Source of the DNA: Terriglobales bacterium
GTDB lineage: Bacteria > Acidobacteriota > Terriglobia > Bryobacterales > Bryobacteraceae
Assembly: GCA_027485675.1 (NCBI GenBank)
Contig: JAIXQP010000041.1
Location: 1 to 64,000, forward strand
Direction: 5' to 3'
Length of the DNA: 64,000 nucleotides
Each line of letters starts with the position of its first letter. Within the stretch, counting starts at the first letter, position 1. Below the pieces are notes generated by a model. That model saw only the letters and a list, made by a program, of their open reading frames with translations, made no database searches and was not told the DNA's origin. This document shows positions 28,219-36,802 of this stretch, in pieces. A program made the position numbers and the translations under genes.

Positions 28219-28554
28219 GTGGTGCGTCGTTCTAGAGCAATACAAGTGTACAAGCGGTTTGGTTTGGCGGTGGCACTCGCTGGTTTTGCCGTTTACGCCG
28301 TCGTCAACCTCACTGGTTCCCAGGGCGTGACGGCTCTGTTTGCCAAGTGGGATGAGCTGCATCGCATTCAGGTGCAGAACGCCAATCTTGCCTCCGAGTT
28401 GCAGGAGCGCAAGGAGCGGATTCGTCTGTTGACGGACAACCTCGAAGAGCGCGAGCTCGAGATTCGCAAGAAGCTGCAGAAGCTGCGGCCGGGCGAGAAG
28501 CTCTACCAGGTTCCGGACCCGGAACCCACCGTGCCGGCGAAACCGGAGAACTAG
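28219..28554 (+). CDS. FtsB/DivIC-like septum protein
   Basis: A 111-residue bitopic protein: one TM helix at about 15-33 (GLAVALAGFAVYAVV), then a coiled coil (LHRIQVQNANLASELQERKERIRLL written in two heptad blocks) and a Pro-rich tail. This shape fits FtsB/DivIC, which bridge FtsQ and FtsL in the divisome. The start is GTG at 28219 or 28222. The end overlaps the convergent mutase gene by 4 nt. Confidence 0.78.
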   Translation: MVRRSRAIQVYKRFGLAVALAGFAVYAVVNLTGSQGVTALFAKWDELHRIQVQNANLASELQERKERIRLLTDNLEERELEIRKKLQKLRPGEKLYQVPDPEPTVPAKPEN

Positions 28555-29912
28555 CTCGTCAGTCTTCGCCAGGCCTCGTCAAAGAGCGCCTGGGCCTGTT
28601 CGGCTGTGCGCGCCTCGACGGCCAGACGCAGCAGCGGTTCCGTGTTGGAGCTGCGCACATGCAGCCAGCGCCCCTCCCACAACAGCTTCAGCCCGTCCAT
28701 GCGATTGGTTTGCGCGTCCGGGAAGCTCTCTTCGAGGCTCTGCATGAGCGTGCCCAGGCGGCCGTGTTCAAACGGCACCTTGCCCGAGAGGCGGGCGTAG
28801 CGGGGCAGCCCGGCGACCAGTTCCGAGACGGTCTGGCCGGTCTCGGCCATCAGGTCGAGCAGCAGGGCCATGGCGGTGTAGCTATCGCGGCACAGGTGCA
28901 CCGCGGGGTAGATGATGCCACCGGAGGAGCCTTCGCCGCCGATGGCGGCCTTGACGGCCTGCATCATCTCGACCACGTTGGCTTCGCCCACCGGGGTGCG
29001 GTAGACCTTGCGGCCGTGGCGGGCGGCGAGGTCGTCGATGGTGGCCGAAGTCGTCAGGTTGACGACGACGTCGCCCGGGGTGTGGGCCAGCGCCCGCTGG
29101 ACGGCGAGCGCCAGCACGTCATCGTTGTCGAGCACGTGGCCATTCTCATCGCAGACCGCGAGGCGATCGCCGTCGGGGTCCTGGCCGAAGCCGACGTCGG
29201 CGCCGGTGCGGCGGACGAGGGCGGCGAGTTCGGTTAACGTATCGGGCCGCGGTTCGGCGATGCGGGGGAACACTTGCGACGGGTCCACGGAGATGGCTTC
29301 GAGTTGCGTCTGCAGCACGGAGCCGAGGAAGTGCACCGACATCTCCGAGCCGGCGCCGTTGACGCCGTCGAGCGCCACGCGGAAGCGGCGGCGGCGAATG
29401 CGGTCGGCGTCGACGTGGCGCAGGACGCGCTCGATGTGCAGGGCGGGCGCGGTGGTTCGGTCCTGCTGGACGGTGCGAATGTCGTCGTTGCCGGCCTGGG
29501 TGAACTGGCTTTGATGGAACAGGTCGAGGAGCTCGTTCCGTTCGTACTGGTTGAAGAAGAGGCCCTCGCGGTTGAAGAGCTTCAGCGCGTTGTATTCGGG
29601 CGGGTTGTGCGAGGCCGTGAGGGCGATGCCGCCGCGGGCCTTGACGTGCGCGACGTACATCTGAATGGTGGGCGTGGGGAGGACGCCGAGGTCGATGACC
29701 TCGCAGCCGGCGGCGAGCAGGCCGCAGTTGACGGCGTGCGTGAGCATGGGGCCGGAGGTGCGTGTGTCGCGGCCGATGACCACGCGGCCCTTGCCGACGT
29801 AGGTGCCGAAGGCCTGGGCGAAGCTCGCGCCCAGCCCCGGCGTGAGAAATCCGCCGATGACCCCGCGGACGCCGGAGACGCCCACCTTCAACAAATGCTC
29901 GCGGCGTGCCAT
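28551..29912 (-). CDS. Phosphohexomutase (GlmM/phosphomannomutase type)
   Basis: A 453-residue alpha-D-phosphohexomutase with phosphoserine loop TASHNP (Ser101), metal loop DPDGDR (245-250) and sugar loop GGEGSSGG. These features fit GlmM or archaeal-type PMM/PGM that interconverts hexose 1- and 6-phosphates for the cell envelope. The ATG at 29912 overlaps the upstream paralogue stop as TAATG and is preferred over a TTG 9 nt earlier. Confidence 0.9.
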   Translation of the reverse strand: MARREHLLKVGVSGVRGVIGGFLTPGLGASFAQAFGTYVGKGRVVIGRDTRTSGPMLTHAVNCGLLAAGCEVIDLGVLPTPTIQMYVAHVKARGGIALTASHNPPEYNALKLFNREGLFFNQYERNELLDLFHQSQFTQAGNDDIRTVQQDRTTAPALHIERVLRHVDADRIRRRRFRVALDGVNGAGSEMSVHFLGSVLQTQLEAISVDPSQVFPRIAEPRPDTLTELAALVRRTGADVGFGQDPDGDRLAVCDENGHVLDNDDVLALAVQRALAHTPGDVVVNLTTSATIDDLAARHGRKVYRTPVGEANVVEMMQAVKAAIGGEGSSGGIIYPAVHLCRDSYTAMALLLDLMAETGQTVSELVAGLPRYARLSGKVPFEHGRLGTLMQSLEESFPDAQTNRMDGLKLLWEGRWLHVRSSNTEPLLRLAVEARTAEQAQALFDEAWRRLTS

Positions 29913-31273
29913 TAGTTCCAACTCCGGACGCGATCGAGCAGCGTCTCAAACAACTCGCGCGGCTCGCTGTCGCGCTGTTCGGCAATCACGCGGATGATGG
30001 GTTCGGTCTGGCTGACGCGGACGTGGAACCAGCGGTCCGGCCAGGCGACGCGGAGGCCGTCGGTACGGTCGAGGACGCCATCGGGAAACAGCTCCTGCAG
30101 CTCCATGAGCAGGGCGGGAATGTTGGGGCTGGTGAGTGGCACTTCGGCCTTCAGGATGTGATGGCGCGGGTAGCCGGCCAGGATCTGGCTGACGGTCTGG
30201 CCGCGGTCGCGGATCATGGTGAGGAGGGCGAGCATGCTGGCGATGCCGTCGTAGACGAAGCGGAACTGCGGCATCATGACGGCGCCGGTGCCTTCGCCGG
30301 CGAGCGCGATCTGTTCGGGCCGGTAGGTGGAGAGCGCGTCGATGGCCGCCTGGCGCCCCACGGGCACGCGAAGTACGCGGCCGCCGTGGCGCGCGGCGAC
30401 GTCTTCGAGCAGGGCGGTGCTCGAGAGATTGGCGATGATGAGCTTGCCGGGGCTGCGGGGCAACAGATGGTCGGCGAGCATCGGCAGGACGGCCTCTTCG
30501 CTGACGCCGCGGCCCAACTCGTCGGCCAGCGCGACGCGGTCGGCGTCCATGTCGAAGAGGAAGCCGGCGTCGGCCTGGAGCGGTTGCATGAGCGGGCCGA
30601 GTTGCAACTCGGCGATGCTGGCTGTGGTGTTGGGCGTATGGGCCACGGTGCGGCCGTCGACGCGTTCGTTGATGAGGATGAAGCCGCAACCGAAGCGCTC
30701 GTTCATGCGGCGCAGAATGAGCGCGCTGGTGCCGTTGCAGCAGTCCACGACCACGCGGAGCGGGCGGAGCCGTTCGAGGTCGAAGACGCGGGCGAGACCG
30801 TCGAGATAGGCGTCGATGGCGTTGGGCGAGACGGTGAGCTGGCCGAGCTTGTTCCACTCCTCGAAGCGGAAGCGATGGAGGTGATAGATATCGAGCAGTT
30901 CGCCGGCTTCGGCCGTGTTGAGGTAGATGCCGCTGGGGCCGAAGAAGCGGAGGGCGTTCCAGTCGATGGTGTTATGCGAGGCGCTGATGGCGATGCCGCC
31001 GGCGGCGTCGAGGCGCTGGATGGCGTGCTGCACGACGGGCGTGGAGACGATACCGAGATCGATGACGTCGTGTCCGCAGGCGAGCAGGGAGGCGACGACG
31101 CCTTCGCGGATCATGTTGCCGCTGAGGCGCGGATCGCGTCCGAGTATCACGGGGCGGCCGGGTTCGAGAAAGGTACCGAAGGCGGCGGCGAACTCCATGA
31201 CGTGGGTCGCCGTCAGCCCCTGTCCCACGATGCCGCGCAGGCCGACGTGGGAGATGCGAAGGGCCGTGTTCAC
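29912..31273 (-). CDS. Second phosphohexomutase, divergent active site
   Basis: A 453-residue paralogue of the next gene, also carrying the active serine (SASHNT, Ser99). Its metal loop is DMDADR (241-246) instead of DGDGDR and its sugar loop is GEGTG at 326-330 without the following SGG. The three metal-binding aspartates are kept, so it may be active with another substrate. Coupled to both neighbours: ATGA with the CBM9-like gene, TAATG with the first mutase. Confidence 0.85.
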   Translation of the reverse strand: MNTALRISHVGLRGIVGQGLTATHVMEFAAAFGTFLEPGRPVILGRDPRLSGNMIREGVVASLLACGHDVIDLGIVSTPVVQHAIQRLDAAGGIAISASHNTIDWNALRFFGPSGIYLNTAEAGELLDIYHLHRFRFEEWNKLGQLTVSPNAIDAYLDGLARVFDLERLRPLRVVVDCCNGTSALILRRMNERFGCGFILINERVDGRTVAHTPNTTASIAELQLGPLMQPLQADAGFLFDMDADRVALADELGRGVSEEAVLPMLADHLLPRSPGKLIIANLSSTALLEDVAARHGGRVLRVPVGRQAAIDALSTYRPEQIALAGEGTGAVMMPQFRFVYDGIASMLALLTMIRDRGQTVSQILAGYPRHHILKAEVPLTSPNIPALLMELQELFPDGVLDRTDGLRVAWPDRWFHVRVSQTEPIIRVIAEQRDSEPRELFETLLDRVRSWN

Positions 31274-31965
31274 TGGGTTACCAGTTTGATTTTCCCAAAG
31301 GCTTCCGGGACGTGGTTGTTGAGCACGCCGGTCTGCCGCCAGACGATGTATTTGCGCTTGGGGCCCGGGCCTTGAATGCGGAAGAGGTTGACGCGCATCT
31401 CGTTACCGATCTCGGCCGGGCGGCTGTCGATGGACTTGATGGGGATCTTGAACTCGCCGTACCAGACCTTCTTCGCCTTATCGAGCCGGGCCTTGACGGT
31501 GAAGCCGGAGTTCCAATCGGCGCCGGCGTTGGGCAGCGGTTTCTTGCGGTCGATGTCGAGGTCGATGTATTCGCCGAGTGGGGAGATCTGGTATTCGCGG
31601 TACTGCCAGATCTTCTCGAAATCGGCGCCGATGAAGATCTCGGCGACGTCGTGGTCCCACAGCTTCATGGTTTCGGCGTTGGTGACGGGCGTGGCGTTGA
31701 CGTAGAGATCTTCGTAGGGGCAGGTGAAGAGAAAGTAGATGTGGTCCTTGGTCCAGCGGGAGCGGACCTCGGTGCGGTGGTTGGGCACGGGCTTGCCGAA
31801 GTGGTCGTTTTCGGCGACGGCGGCGGCCTGGTAGCGCCAGTGGGGCTGCTCGGGGTCGGCGGTGAGGGGGAACTCGCTCCGGGAATAGAAGCTGTACATC
31901 ATTTCCGGGTCCGCGGCGAGAGCGGCAGCGGGAAGCAGGAGGGCGAATAAAAGTAGCGGCTTCAT
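31270..31965 (-). CDS. Secreted CBM9-like carbohydrate-binding protein
   Basis: A 231-residue protein with signal peptide MKPLLLFALLLPAAALA. The body has the CBM9/DOMON-like order: TEVRSRWTKDHIYFLFTCPYEDL, WDHDVAEIFIG, YQISPLGEYIDLDID, and a C-terminal NLFRIQG...YIVWRQTG. Such domains bind sugar ends on extracellular polysaccharide. No catalytic domain is attached. Confidence 0.8.
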   Translation of the reverse strand: MKPLLLFALLLPAAALAADPEMMYSFYSRSEFPLTADPEQPHWRYQAAAVAENDHFGKPVPNHRTEVRSRWTKDHIYFLFTCPYEDLYVNATPVTNAETMKLWDHDVAEIFIGADFEKIWQYREYQISPLGEYIDLDIDRKKPLPNAGADWNSGFTVKARLDKAKKVWYGEFKIPIKSIDSRPAEIGNEMRVNLFRIQGPGPKRKYIVWRQTGVLNNHVPEAFGKIKLVTQ

Positions 31966-31995
31966 TTTGGCTCCAATTTTAGTCTAATTAGATTT

Positions 31996-32826
31996 ATGCT
32001 GCGGACGATTTCCTGTCTCTTGCTCGCTGCCGTTGTCTACGCGCAAGGAAAGTTCCCCGAAGGCACCCGCGTGCAGCGGGACATCGCCTATAACCAGTAT
32101 CCCGAAACCCGGGTGGACATCTATCAGCCGCCCGGCGCGATGGGTAATCGGCCGGGGGTGCTGGTCATCCACGGCGGCGGCTGGATTCAGGGCGAGCGGG
32201 CCGGCATGGTGGATAGCTACGTCCGCCGGTATGTGGAGAAGGGCTTCGTGGTGGCGAATATTGAGTACCGGCTGGCCAAGGCGGCGCCGGCGCCGGCGGC
32301 CGTGGAGGACGCTATCCACGCCGCCAATTGGTTCGTCGAGAATGCCAAGGTGTATGGCGTTGATCCCAAGCGGATTGTGGTCACGGGCGGGTCGGCCGGA
32401 GGGCACCTGGCGCTGATGGTGGGCATGGTGAATAAGAGCGCCCGCCTGGGCAAGCCCGTGAAGGTGCGGGCCGTCGTGAACTTCTACGGCATCACCGATG
32501 TCGACGATCAACTGCATGCGCCGAACCTGCGCGACTACGCGGTGCAGTGGTTGCCGGAGCAGCCGGGCCGCCTGGAACTCGCGCGCCGCGTTTCTCCGCT
32601 CACCTACGTCCGCCGCGACGTGCCGCCGATCTTGACGATTCACGGCGACGCCGACGAGACCGTGCCCTACGCCCACGGCGTGCGGCTGACGAAGGCGCTC
32701 AAAGATGCCGGCGCCGCGGCCGAGATGATCTCCGTTCCCGGCGGCAAGCACGGATTCCCGGCCGAAAAGCTCGACGCGATCTATCCGCAGATCTTCGCGT
32801 TTTTAGCCAAGCACGGCGTCCAGTAG
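31996..32826 (+). CDS. Secreted alpha/beta hydrolase (BD-FAE-like esterase)
   Basis: A 276-residue protein with signal peptide MLRTISCLLLAAVVYA, oxyanion loop HGGGW (59-63), nucleophile GGSAGG (Ser133), acid in HGDADETVP and base in GGKHGF. The pattern resembles feruloyl/carboxyl esterases that remove acyl groups from plant polysaccharides. The final 24 nt overlap the convergent aminotransferase gene. Confidence 0.88.
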   Translation: MLRTISCLLLAAVVYAQGKFPEGTRVQRDIAYNQYPETRVDIYQPPGAMGNRPGVLVIHGGGWIQGERAGMVDSYVRRYVEKGFVVANIEYRLAKAAPAPAAVEDAIHAANWFVENAKVYGVDPKRIVVTGGSAGGHLALMVGMVNKSARLGKPVKVRAVVNFYGITDVDDQLHAPNLRDYAVQWLPEQPGRLELARRVSPLTYVRRDVPPILTIHGDADETVPYAHGVRLTKALKDAGAAAEMISVPGGKHGFPAEKLDAIYPQIFAFLAKHGVQ

Positions 32827-33927
32827 CGCCTGCGCGATCTCCCGCGTCTTGGCGGCATCGCCCATCAGCAGCCGGAAGGGCAGCCAGAAGGCGTCGCGAA
32901 TGCAGGCTTCGGCGTTGGGGCAGGGCAGGGCGCGGTGGGGCAGGCCGCCCACGTACATCGGGTTCTGCTGGAGGGTGTGCGGGTAGAAGGGCGTGGCAGG
33001 AATTCCCGCGGCGTGCAGGCGCTCGCAGAAGGCATTGCGCGAGAGGCCCAGCCGGTCATCGACGCGGCCGAGCAGCAGGTACCAGGGGTTGCGCGTGACC
33101 GCGGCGGGGACGTGCTGCCAGGTGATGCCGGGCAGGTTGGCCAACTCTTCAGCGAAGACCGGCCAGTTGCGCATCCGGTTTTCAATCTGTTCGTCGAGGC
33201 GTTCGAGCTGCGCGATCAGCACGGCGGCGTGGAGCGCGGAGAGGCGATAGTTGTTGCCGGGTTCGAAGTGGTGGAAGAACGTATAGCCGGGGCGGCGGCC
33301 CTGGTTCATGTAGCTGCGCATCCGTTCGGTGAGCGCGGCATCGCTCGTGAGGACGATGCCGCCTTCGCCGGCCGTCATCACCTTGCCGTTCTGAAAGGAG
33401 AAGCTGCTGGCGAGGCCGAACGAGCCCGCCCGCTTCCCGCGCCACTCGGCGCCGTGGGCGTGCGCTGCGTCTTCCATCAGGATCAACCCGTGTTCGGTGG
33501 CTAACGCTCCCAGCGCGTCCATGTCGGCGAGCGGCCCGCCGAAGTGAACGGCCAGGATCGCCTTGGTGGCCGGCGAAATCGCCTGGCGCGCCTGTTCGGG
33601 GTCCATGTTGAACGTGTAGGGTTCGATGTCGACGAAGACGGGCGTCGCGCCGACGCGCGATACGGCCGAGGCGGTGGAGACGAACGAGATGGCCGGGACG
33701 ATGACCTCGTCTCCCTTGCCGATGCCGGCGGCTGCCAGCATCATCTCGAGTGTCACCGTGCCGTTCACGGCGGCCACGCCGTGCTCGCAGCCCTGGTAGG
33801 CGGCGAAGGCCTTTTCGAAGTCGCCCACCATCGGGTGGAAGCCGCCCCACTGGGGGCTGGCCAGGACTTGATCGAGGAGCTCTCGTTCACGGGAGGTCGA
33901 CACGGGCCAGGACGGAAGCGCAAGCAT
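32803..33927 (-). CDS. DegT/DnrJ/EryC1/StrS-family aminotransferase
   Basis: A 374-residue fold-type I PLP enzyme. The Schiff-base Lys182 lies in FSFQNGKVMTAGEGG, with Asp153 (MEDAAHAHG) for the pyridine nitrogen. The family aminates keto-sugars for surface polysaccharides or antibiotics. The ATG at 33927 is chosen because the longer reading is Arg/Pro-rich and lacks family similarity. No other sugar-nucleotide genes lie beside it. Confidence 0.9.
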   Translation of the reverse strand: MLALPSWPVSTSRERELLDQVLASPQWGGFHPMVGDFEKAFAAYQGCEHGVAAVNGTVTLEMMLAAAGIGKGDEVIVPAISFVSTASAVSRVGATPVFVDIEPYTFNMDPEQARQAISPATKAILAVHFGGPLADMDALGALATEHGLILMEDAAHAHGAEWRGKRAGSFGLASSFSFQNGKVMTAGEGGIVLTSDAALTERMRSYMNQGRRPGYTFFHHFEPGNNYRLSALHAAVLIAQLERLDEQIENRMRNWPVFAEELANLPGITWQHVPAAVTRNPWYLLLGRVDDRLGLSRNAFCERLHAAGIPATPFYPHTLQQNPMYVGGLPHRALPCPNAEACIRDAFWLPFRLLMGDAAKTREIAQALLDAVLG

Positions 33928-33944
33928 CCCTCTAGAGTAAAGGA

Positions 33945-34196
33945 ATGGACATTTTGCGCGAAAGACTGGAAGAACTGGAACGGCTCGAATTCCAAATGGG
34001 CCCGGCTCGTGGGAAGTTGGCCCTGGCGCTGGATGTGCTGACGGACGCCTTGGTTCTGGTGGGGCAGCACGGTGTCTACTGCACCAGCGTGCGCAATCCA
34101 TCGAAGCCGGCGATGGACGTGCAGATGGTGCTGGCGGGGCTTGAAGGCGCCAAGGAATTGATCCAGGGCGCCATGTCCGAGATCAAGAAGAGCTGA
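33945..34196 (+). CDS. Hypothetical 83-residue protein
   Basis: A small, mostly helical protein (MDILRERLEELERLE, then ALALDVLTDALVLVGQHG) of no family I recognise. AAAGGA sits directly before the ATG. It is divergent from the DegT gene with 17 nt between starts, and its end overlaps the convergent methyltransferase by 14 nt. Confidence 0.6.
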   Translation: MDILRERLEELERLEFQMGPARGKLALALDVLTDALVLVGQHGVYCTSVRNPSKPAMDVQMVLAGLEGAKELIQGAMSEIKKS

Positions 34197-34821
34197 CGAA
34201 CCAGCAACCCAGCATCCGCTTGCCGTCGCTGACGGGCGCGGGCTGCACCTGTTCCAACCGGTAGCCGAGTTCGGCCATGGCGGCCGTCAACTCGTCGACC
34301 GGCACCAGTTGCGGATGCGCCTTTTCCCGAAAGACGTTCATCGTGCCGGGGACGGTCCGGCCGGGCGTTACGGCGCTGGCGACATCGGCCGGGTTCTCCT
34401 GAATCACGGTGAGCACCCGCCGGCTTTGCCACCGCCGGAAGCTGTGGATGGCCCGGCGCCAGTCGACGTGTTCGAGCACGAGCGTGACGGCGGCGTGGGG
34501 ATAGGGGCCGGTCAACTGCGTGGCTTCGATGTCATCGACCCGCGTGGCGGCCTCGCCCAGCCGGGCGCGCAGTTTTTCTAGGAAAACGGGATTGAGGTCG
34601 GTGAAGACCATGCGTCCGGCGCCGGCCTGCTCCGGCGCGAGAAAATCGAACATCTGGCCGGTGCCCGCTCCGGCCACCAGCACCGTTTCTTCCGGTGCGA
34701 CGGCGGCGAGCCAGGCGGCCATCAGCCCCGCGTTGGCTTGCGCCTGGCCGATGCCCGCCATGTGCTGCTCGTAGTCGGCCGGCTCAATCGTCAGCCAGGC
34801 TTGCCGCAGAAGGTCGCGCAT
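34183..34821 (-). CDS. SAM-dependent methyltransferase, class I
   Basis: A 212-residue protein with motif I VLVAGAGTGQMFD, motif II-like FTDLNPVFL and an LVLEHVDWRRAI segment, consistent with a Rossmann methyltransferase. The substrate is unknown. Its ATG overlaps the metallo-beta-lactamase gene stop by 1 nt (TGATG), so the two are coupled. Confidence 0.82.
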   Translation of the reverse strand: MRDLLRQAWLTIEPADYEQHMAGIGQAQANAGLMAAWLAAVAPEETVLVAGAGTGQMFDFLAPEQAGAGRMVFTDLNPVFLEKLRARLGEAATRVDDIEATQLTGPYPHAAVTLVLEHVDWRRAIHSFRRWQSRRVLTVIQENPADVASAVTPGRTVPGTMNVFREKAHPQLVPVDELTAAMAELGYRLEQVQPAPVSDGKRMLGCWFVSSS

Positions 34822-35453
34822 CAGAGGCCCCGCAGAAACGGGTTGCGTTTCGCTTCGCGGCCGATGGTGGTATTCGGCCCGTGGCCGCAGATGACTTCGG
34901 TGTCTTCCGGCAGCACGAGCAGCTTCGTCTTGATGCTCGCCAGGATCTTGCGCCCATCGCCGCCCGGCAGGTCCGTGCGGCCGATGCTATCGCGGAACAG
35001 GGTGTCGCCGGCGATCAGGGTCTTTTCGCTCGGCAGATAGAGGCTCGTGCTGCCTTGGGTGTGGCCGGGCGTATGGATCACCTGCATTTCGTAGTTGCCG
35101 AAGCGGAGCGTATCGCCTTCTTTGGCCGGGGTGTCGATCGTCGTCTGTTCGGGCGTCTCCATGCCGAGCCAACTGGCTTGGATGGCGAGAGCGTCGTAGA
35201 GCTCCTGGTCTTTCGGGTTCATGATGACCGGGGCGCCGGTGATCCGCTTCAGTTTCGCCGCGCCGCCGATGTGGTCGATGTGCGCGTGCGTGATCACGAT
35301 CATCTTGACGGTCAACTGGTGCTTGGCCAGGATCGCTTCGATCTCGCTGATGTCGTCTCCGGGATCGACGACGATCGCCTCCCGTGTCACTTCATCCCCC
35401 AAAATCGAGCAGTTGCACTGCAACTGCCCCACCGGCAAAATCTCGTGGATCAT
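34821..35453 (-). CDS. MBL-fold hydrolase (glyoxalase II-like)
   Basis: A 210-residue metallo-beta-lactamase fold protein with THAHIDHIGG (His56, His58, Asp60, His61), TPGHTQGSTSLYL, AGDTLFRDSIGRTDLPGG and a late CGHGPNTTIG. This set fits the glyoxalase II/YcbL group that hydrolyses S-acyl-glutathione-like thioesters. Start ATG at 35453; a longer reading adds a non-conserved leader. Confidence 0.92.
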   Translation of the reverse strand: MIHEILPVGQLQCNCSILGDEVTREAIVVDPGDDISEIEAILAKHQLTVKMIVITHAHIDHIGGAAKLKRITGAPVIMNPKDQELYDALAIQASWLGMETPEQTTIDTPAKEGDTLRFGNYEMQVIHTPGHTQGSTSLYLPSEKTLIAGDTLFRDSIGRTDLPGGDGRKILASIKTKLLVLPEDTEVICGHGPNTTIGREAKRNPFLRGL

Positions 35454-35513
35454 TCCTTCAATTCTAGGACCTTTGCCTCCGGCCCCCAATCTAAGAGACA
35501 GTAAGAGAAAGAC

Positions 35514-35912
35514 ATGATCGATCCCCTTGCTTATCTCGTCCGCTTCCTCCATATCGGCTCGGCTGTTGTTCTGCTGGGCGGCATCTTCTATGCCTGGAAT
35601 CTCAGCAAGTCCGGCAAGCTGTCCGGCAACCCCGCCGATGGCTTTCAGCCGTCGATGCTGATCTCGGTGCTGCTGCTACTCGCCACGGGTCTTTATCAAC
35701 TGATGACCCGCATGGGGGGCGGCGTGCCCAAGTTCTATCACATGATCTTCGGCATCAAGTTCTTGCTGTTTCTGCATATCGCCGCGGTCTCGATCATTCT
35801 GGTGAAGCCGCAGACGACGCCTGAGAAGCGCGCCCGGCTGCTCACCGGCCTCGCCTTCTCCGGCATCGGCGTGCTGCTGCTCGGCACCGCGCTGCGTTCT
35901 TTGGGGAACTGA
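35514..35912 (+). CDS. Four-TM membrane protein
   Basis: A 132-residue integral membrane protein with hydrophobic segments at about 5-26, 46-63, 74-96 and 107-127. The opening LVRFLHIGSAVVLLGG has the conserved helix-1 His common to small haem/copper-related families such as CopD or HemJ, but I do not recognise the family. It is coupled to ygfZ through TGATG. Confidence 0.75.
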   Translation: MIDPLAYLVRFLHIGSAVVLLGGIFYAWNLSKSGKLSGNPADGFQPSMLISVLLLLATGLYQLMTRMGGGVPKFYHMIFGIKFLLFLHIAAVSIILVKPQTTPEKRARLLTGLAFSGIGVLLLGTALRSLGN

Positions 35913-36802
35913 TGACGGCGCTGTTTGAACTCGAAGGCCGCGGCCGCATCCGCGCCACGGGCGAAGATCGGAAGCGGCTGCTCCACGCCATGACGACGAA
36001 CCATGTGGAGCAACTGGAGCCCGGACAAGGCTGCTATGCGTTCTTTCTGAACGCCAACGGGCGCATCCTGGCCGACGTGCAGGTGCTGGCGGCGGAGGAT
36101 TCGCTGCTGCTCGATGTCGAACCCGCGAGCCGCGAGTTCGTCCTCGGCCACCTGGACAAGTACATCATCGCCGATGACGTCACGATCACCGACGAGACCG
36201 CCGATTGGACCACGTTGGCCGTCGAAGGGCCCGACGCCGCGGCCCTGCTCGAGGCCGCCGGAGTTCCCGTCCCGGAGGCCGATCTCGCCTCGCTGCCGTG
36301 GGCGGGCCGGCTGGTGGTGAAGACCAGCTTCACCGGTCAACCGGGCTATTGGATTCTGGTTTCTCCGCTGGATGCGCCCATCGTCCAGGAAGCCATCCTG
36401 GCTGCCGGCGCCGCGGAACTGACGTTTGGGCAGGCCGACGCGCTCCGCATCGTCCACGGTAAACCCCGCTACGGCGTCGACTTTTCTGACGCCCATCTCG
36501 TGCAGGAGACGCAGCTGATGCACGCCGTGCACTTCCAGAAAGGCTGCTATCTGGGCCAGGAGATCGTCGAGCGCGTGCGTTCCCGGGGCCAGGTCCATCG
36601 GCGGCTGATGGCGCTTCGCGTCGCCGGCGATGCGCCCATCGCCCCGCACACGAAAGTGATGGCCGGCGAAAAGGAGGCCGGTGAGATTAGCTCCGCTACG
36701 CCTCTCGGCGAGGAAACGGCCGCGATCGGGATCCTGCGCGCGGAACTGCTGAGCAGTCCGCTAACGGTGGACGGCCGGGCGGTAACTCCGCAGGCCCACT
36801 AA
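35912..36802 (+). CDS. ygfZ: Folate-binding Fe-S cluster repair protein YgfZ
   Basis: A 296-residue GcvT-like protein with the defining motif KGCYLGQE around Cys212. YgfZ uses tetrahydrofolate to help restore or assemble certain Fe-S enzymes, including radical SAM enzymes. The last 42 nt overlap the convergent PHP gene. Confidence 0.92.
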   Translation: MTALFELEGRGRIRATGEDRKRLLHAMTTNHVEQLEPGQGCYAFFLNANGRILADVQVLAAEDSLLLDVEPASREFVLGHLDKYIIADDVTITDETADWTTLAVEGPDAAALLEAAGVPVPEADLASLPWAGRLVVKTSFTGQPGYWILVSPLDAPIVQEAILAAGAAELTFGQADALRIVHGKPRYGVDFSDAHLVQETQLMHAVHFQKGCYLGQEIVERVRSRGQVHRRLMALRVAGDAPIAPHTKVMAGEKEAGEISSATPLGEETAAIGILRAELLSSPLTVDGRAVTPQAH

